Assembly: GCF_007558725.1 (NCBI RefSeq) | Contig: NZ_VLPL01000001.1 | Span: 63,984 to 127,983 of the forward strand | DNA: 64,000 bases | Reading direction: 5' to 3' | DNA from: Fluviicola chungangensis | GTDB lineage: Bacteria; Bacteroidota; Bacteroidia; Flavobacteriales_D; Crocinitomicaceae | In this document: positions 60,265 through 64,000 of the stretch, one piece after another | How the letters are laid out: every line of letters starts with the position of its first letter | Position numbering within the stretch: the stretch's first letter is position 1 | Program-made: the position numbers and the translations under genes | The notes under the pieces: model-generated | The model's input: only the letters and a program-made list of their open reading frames with translations | The model's database searches: none | What the model was told of the DNA's origin: nothing

Positions 60265-61044
60265 ATGAATTTACCTTTCGAAAAATATCAGGGAGCGGGG
60301 AATGATTTTATCATGATCGATAACCGTTCGGGTGAGTGGAATAAACTTTCCGTTTCAACCGTTCAAAAGCTGTGTGATCGCCGGTTTGGGATCGGGGCGG
60401 ATGGACTGATTTTAATCAACTCAATCCCCGGTTTTGATTTTGAAGTTGATTATTACAATTCGGATGGGTCCAAAAGCTTTTGCGGAAACGGAGCCCGTTG
60501 TTCCGTTGCTTTTGCACACGCACTTGGAATTGCAAAAGATACGGTTTTCTTCCTGGCAATTGATGGCGCTCACAACGCATTTATAAAAGACAATCAGGTG
60601 TTTTTGCACATGAATGATGTAGCCGATATGGATACTTCGGCCAAAGATTTCGTTTTGAATACCGGTTCACCGCATTTCATTCATTTTACAGAAAATGTGG
60701 CTGATTTTGATATAGTTGCTTATGGAAAACAAATCCGTTATTCGGAGAGGTACAAACAGGAAGGGATTAATGTAAATGCAATTCACCAGTTGGATGAACA
60801 ATCTTTTGAAATCAGGACCTATGAGCGTGGTGTGGAAGATGAAACACTCAGTTGCGGAACCGGCATAACGGCAGCAGCGCTTGCGTTGGGGGAAAAGAAC
60901 AACATAAAAGGTGCGTTTGAATACCAAGTCATTTCCCGGGGTGGTTCTTTGTCTGTCCGGTTTGTCCGAACGGATTCCGGATTTAATAACATTTGGTTGA
61001 TTGGTCCGGCAGAACTTGTTTTTAAAGGAACGGTGGATGTCTGA
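60265..61044 (+). CDS. dapF: Diaminopimelate epimerase
   Basis: A 259-residue enzyme. Both catalytic cysteines: Cys73 (SFCGNGARC) and Cys197 (SCGTG). Other motifs: KYQGAGNDFIMIDN, GIGADGLILI, SGSPHFI-type TGSPHFIHF and NVNAI, YERGVEDETL. It converts LL- to meso-diaminopimelate for peptidoglycan and lysine. Overlaps the next gene by 8 bases. Confidence 0.96.
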   Translation: MNLPFEKYQGAGNDFIMIDNRSGEWNKLSVSTVQKLCDRRFGIGADGLILINSIPGFDFEVDYYNSDGSKSFCGNGARCSVAFAHALGIAKDTVFFLAIDGAHNAFIKDNQVFLHMNDVADMDTSAKDFVLNTGSPHFIHFTENVADFDIVAYGKQIRYSERYKQEGINVNAIHQLDEQSFEIRTYERGVEDETLSCGTGITAAALALGEKNNIKGAFEYQVISRGGSLSVRFVRTDSGFNNIWLIGPAELVFKGTVDV

Positions 61045-61525
61045 ATTCAACTTTAAAACGATTTACCGGGAGCTTCCGGAACAAATGCTTCGCAAATCGT
61101 TTATCTGGATATGGAATGCAGATAAGGTTCCGCCGCATATTGGGATTTCCAGGGGTAAGGATTATTTTAGTTTAACTTACAGGAAATCGGAACACTTACT
61201 GACAGCTTCGATGCTTAAAAAGGCGAAAAGATCATTGATTCCCCTGGTTTTAATAGAAATTCCCGAAAGCGTCTTCGTTTCTGATTTGGTTTCCGTTTTC
61301 TCGAAATATGATCGCGCCGCCGGTGGACTTACCTGCTTACATCCGATCCGGGAAGTGATGCAGCAAGAAGGTGTAAGCCAATTAGTAAATTTGCTAACTT
61401 ACTTAGAATCTGAAGATCTGATACTAAAAGTAAACGGGTTGAATTTACCGGAAGGTTACAGAGGAATTCCGGATTACTCAATGGAGGATATTTTGAAGCG
61501 GATTTCACAGTTGAATGAAAAATGA
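61037..61525 (+). CDS. Unknown protein coupled to dapF
   Basis: Start at the ATG at 61037 (MSEFNFKTIYRELPEQ, 162 residues). Soluble, alpha/beta; with WIWNADKVPPHIGISRGKDYFSLTYRK and LIPLVLIEIPESVFVSDLVSVFSKYDRA. Relatives occur next to dapF or mltG in Flavobacteriia, function unknown. Its overlap with the dapF stop indicates coupled translation and a role in cell-wall supply is possible. Confidence 0.7.
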   Translation: MSEFNFKTIYRELPEQMLRKSFIWIWNADKVPPHIGISRGKDYFSLTYRKSEHLLTASMLKKAKRSLIPLVLIEIPESVFVSDLVSVFSKYDRAAGGLTCLHPIREVMQQEGVSQLVNLLTYLESEDLILKVNGLNLPEGYRGIPDYSMEDILKRISQLNEK

Positions 61526-61679
61526 TTGAATAATCGCAGGGGCAGAAAATTTTCTTTCCCTATGAGAACAGAATTGATCGTGGTAAAATTGTTGAAAGAA
61601 TTCAAAATGCGCATTCTTACGCTAACACTTTTTCATTTACATTTGAACGCTTTTCTAAAACGACTAAAACGAATAAGTC

Positions 61680-62219
61680 ATGAGTTTAACCGGTAAATCC
61701 ATTTTTTTGCGTGCTGTTGAAAAGGAAGACGCAACGAAGCTGATGCTTTGGGAGAATAACCCGAAGCATTGGAAGATTACCGGAACGGAAGTCCCGTTTT
61801 CATTTTCAGCCATTCTGGAATACATTGATCAGGCACAACACATCCGCACACACGGTCAGTTGAGAATGATGATTTGTATGAACGGAACGCGGGAACCGAT
61901 CGGGGCAATTGACCTGTACCAGGTAGATTTTAAACATCTTCGTGCGGCAGTTGGAATCCTGATTGCCGATGAAGACAATAAGAATCATGGGTATGCTTTT
62001 GAGGCCCTGACTATCCTGGAGAAGTATGCTGCTCAGATTTTGGCACTGCACAACCTGCATTGTTCCATACACAGCGATAATCTGGCAAGCGTGGGGTTAT
62101 TCGAAAAAGCGGGATTTGTGCGAGTAGGAGTCAGAAAAGATTGGTACCTGGAAAAAGGTGTTTGGTTGGATGAAATTTTATATCAGAAATGTCTGGAAAG
62201 AAAAGAAACAAAAAATTAG
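61680..62219 (+). CDS. GNAT N-acetyltransferase, RimJ/RimL type
   Basis: A 179-residue acetyltransferase_3 protein. Motifs: LRAVEKEDATKLMLWENNPKHW, IGAIDLYQVDFKHLRAAVGILIADEDNKNHGYAFEALTILEKYA (acetyl-CoA loop region) and ALHNLHCSIHSDNLASVGLFEKAGFVRVGVRKDWYLEKG. Similar enzymes acetylate ribosomal proteins, spermidine or amino-sugars; substrate unknown. The MltG start lies inside its last 31 bases. Confidence 0.88.
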   Translation: MSLTGKSIFLRAVEKEDATKLMLWENNPKHWKITGTEVPFSFSAILEYIDQAQHIRTHGQLRMMICMNGTREPIGAIDLYQVDFKHLRAAVGILIADEDNKNHGYAFEALTILEKYAAQILALHNLHCSIHSDNLASVGLFEKAGFVRVGVRKDWYLEKGVWLDEILYQKCLERKETKN

Positions 62220-63250
62220 TATTTGCAGCGGTCGCTGTGATGTTGATCGGTGTTGCACTGGTTTTCGGGTGGACACCTCTCATGATCTACATGAAGAAAA
62301 CATCCAACAACAAGGAAGCACGGGTGGTGATCGATAACCGACGCTCTTTGGAAGAAATCGCGGGAGACCTGAAAAAGGCAGGTGTCATCAGTGATACGGA
62401 TGCATTTTTGTCGATGGCAAATTATAAAAAGCTTACAGTTGAAAATATAGAGCCGGGGATGTATGCTTTCCCTGCACGTACTTCCTACCGTGATTTATTG
62501 AACTCCTTAAAAAGTGGAAGTTTTGAAGTGGAAGTGGTGGTAACATTCAATAATTGCAAAACCATTCATGACCTTTGTGTAAAGGTATCGAAGTGTATCG
62601 AAGTAGATAGTACCGAATTGGAAAGTTACATTACAGACCAGGAAACATTGAATAAATACGGGTTTACCATTGAGCAGGTTCCGGCGCTGTTTATGCCGAA
62701 TTCTTACCGAATGTATTACGATACCGGGAAAGAGGCTTTCCTGGAACGCATGGCGAAGGAATTTAAGAATTTTTGGACACCGGAGAGAATGGCACAATTG
62801 AAAAAGGTGGGCTTGAAATCGCCTTCACAGGCTGTTACCCTTGCTTCAATTGTTTACGGAGAACAATCCAAAAATGCATCCGAATGGCCGATTATTGCCC
62901 GTTTGTACCTGAACCGGTTGAATACGGGAATGAAATTACAGTCAGATCCGACATTTAAATTCTGTTGGGGAGATCAATTGGAAGGCGTACAGCGATTGAC
63001 ATATGAACACAGAAACAAAGACTGCCCTTACAATACCTATTTGTACAACGGATTACCTCCGGGGCCTATTTCCATGCCTCCGACGGGAGTTGTGGAAGCC
63101 GTTTTGAACCCGGATAACAACGATTATTTATACATGTGTGCTCAACCAAATTATGACGGATTGCACAATTTTGCAAAGGATTATGCCGATCATGCAAAAT
63201 ATGCAGCCGAATTCCAGAATTGGTTAGCATCCGAAATTGCCAATCAATAA
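62189..63250 (+). CDS. mltG: Endolytic transglycosylase MltG
   Basis: A 353-residue membrane-anchored YceG-like enzyme. A TM helix near the N-terminus (LVFAAVAVMLIGVALVFGW), LysM-like subdomain (VVIDNRRSLEEIAGDLKKAGVI) and catalytic domain with ASIVYGEQSKNASEWPIIARLYLNRLNTGMKLQSDPT (catalytic Glu in YGEQ) and YNTYLYNGLPPGPISMPP. It cuts nascent glycan strands. Overlaps GNAT by 31 bases. Confidence 0.95.
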   Translation: MSGKKRNKKLVFAAVAVMLIGVALVFGWTPLMIYMKKTSNNKEARVVIDNRRSLEEIAGDLKKAGVISDTDAFLSMANYKKLTVENIEPGMYAFPARTSYRDLLNSLKSGSFEVEVVVTFNNCKTIHDLCVKVSKCIEVDSTELESYITDQETLNKYGFTIEQVPALFMPNSYRMYYDTGKEAFLERMAKEFKNFWTPERMAQLKKVGLKSPSQAVTLASIVYGEQSKNASEWPIIARLYLNRLNTGMKLQSDPTFKFCWGDQLEGVQRLTYEHRNKDCPYNTYLYNGLPPGPISMPPTGVVEAVLNPDNNDYLYMCAQPNYDGLHNFAKDYADHAKYAAEFQNWLASEIANQ

Positions 63251-63253
63251 AAT

Positions 63254-64000
63254 ATGGAACGCAGATCTTTTGTCAAATTGAGTGCTGTCGGATTGGCAGC
63301 ATCAGTAGTTTCTCCCGTATTTTCAAGAGAAGAAAGTACTTTGGAAACGGGAACTTCCGGATATACCGGCGGACCAAAAATGATTGCTACCTGGAGTCAC
63401 GGTCAACCGGCCAACCAGGCGGGCTGGAAGAAGCTGGAGGCGGGAGGAAGTTCTTTGGATGCGGTAGAAGCGGGAGCACGACAAACAGAAAGTGATGTCA
63501 CAAACCGCAGTGTAGGGATCGGTGGAATGCCGGACCGGGAAGGCCATGTGACGTTGGATGCCTGCATTATGGATTGGGAGTCGAATTGCGGTTCCGTGGG
63601 TTGCCTGGAGGGGATTGCACATCCGATCTCTGTTGCAAAACACATTATGCAGCATACCCCACATGTGATGCTGGTTGGTGAAGGAGCTAGGAAATATGCG
63701 CTTGAACACGGTTTTGATACGATTAAAACACCGCTTCCGGAAGTGAGAAAGGAATGGGAGAAATGGAAAAAGGAACAAGCGGCTACGAAGAAACCGGAGA
63801 TCAACCATGAGAATCACGATACAATCGGTTTATTGGCGATCGATCATTCCGGGCGAATCAGCGGGGCATGTACGACTTCCGGTTGGGCTTACAAATTACC
63901 GGGACGTTTAGGTGATTCACCGATCATTGGATCCGGATTATTTGTGGACCAGGAAGTCGGAGGAGCGGTTGCAACTGGTTTGGGAGAATCCATTATCCGT
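63254..64000 (+). CDS. N4-(beta-N-acetylglucosaminyl)-L-asparaginase, partial at window end
   Basis: The first 249 codons of a glycosylasparaginase; the 3' end is outside the window. The N-terminus ERRSFVKLSAVGLAAS is a twin-arginine (RRxFxK) signal. Conserved: GGPKMIATWSH, SSLDAVEAGARQTESD, VGIGGMPDREGHVTLDACIMD, and HDTIGLLAIDHSGRISGACTTSGW in which the Thr is the autocatalytic cleavage residue and nucleophile. It is exported folded and hydrolyses GlcNAc-Asn. It starts 3 bases after mltG, so it is in that operon. Confidence 0.9.
   Translation, partial: MERRSFVKLSAVGLAASVVSPVFSREESTLETGTSGYTGGPKMIATWSHGQPANQAGWKKLEAGGSSLDAVEAGARQTESDVTNRSVGIGGMPDREGHVTLDACIMDWESNCGSVGCLEGIAHPISVAKHIMQHTPHVMLVGEGARKYALEHGFDTIKTPLPEVRKEWEKWKKEQAATKKPEINHENHDTIGLLAIDHSGRISGACTTSGWAYKLPGRLGDSPIIGSGLFVDQEVGGAVATGLGESIIR

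Overview
The window is chromosomal DNA from a Bacteroidota bacterium, most likely of the order Flavobacteriales (a Crocinitomicaceae/Fluviicola-like genome is my best guess, not proven). Evidence: promoters of the TAnnTTTG type instead of sigma-70 TATAAT boxes, a short 288-residue primary sigma factor, Bacteroidota-specific families (DUF4421, PorG/DUF6089-like barrel, many lipoproteins), Bacteroidota-style menE and Fe-S gene groups, and a tmRNA whose tag ends in YALAA.

Layout. 0-4.6 kb: a small membrane protein, a PA0069-type radical SAM protein, a four-gene operon of unknown function and a secreted protein made of 17-residue repeats. 4.63-23.97 kb: an accessory island. It is bounded on the right by the 3' end of the tmRNA gene (23965-24365, minus strand) and on the left by an 18-bp copy of that 3' end plus its flank (4775-4792). 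Six full or partial copies of a modular non-coding repeat with tRNA-T-arm-like motifs lie inside it and none elsewhere. No site-specific integrase is visible.

Inside the island I see two notable systems. (1) A 5,586-bp transposon, 10812-16397, with perfect 49-bp terminal inverted repeats and a perfect 8-bp target duplication (CATAATTT). It carries two divergent IS1595-type transposases and passenger genes: an HTH regulator, a WG-repeat secreted protein, membrane proteins, a 31-residue membrane peptide behind a structured leader, and a 56-residue Gly-rich peptide. It landed at the start codon of a zinc-metalloprotease gene and appears to have split a two-gene operon (16430-16978 and 9793-10806). 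(2) A tight five-gene minus-strand operon, 22960 to 17924: XRE regulator, AAA+ ATPase, 900-residue subtilisin-like protease, CoiA-like nuclease-related protein with a C-terminal membrane anchor, and a 4-fold beta-flower protein. The ATPase-protease pair with a dedicated regulator is the best candidate here for an undescribed (possibly anti-phage) system.

24-64 kb: ordinary core genome. It includes tmRNA and, 4.4 kb away, its partner SmpB; RecR, MscL and an RRM protein; menE; lipid A acyltransferase, RarA, YqgE and LptD; an AmiC-MlaD-Fe-S protein operon; a PLP decarboxylase; oligopeptidase B; a di-heme peroxidase; an ECF sigma factor; PorG-like barrel; PyrD and HMG-CoA lyase; three lipoproteins; a long-form GAPDH; the primary sigma factor; a DegP-type protease; and a DapF-GNAT-MltG-asparaginase group that runs off the right edge. 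Envelope biogenesis and cell-wall genes dominate this half.
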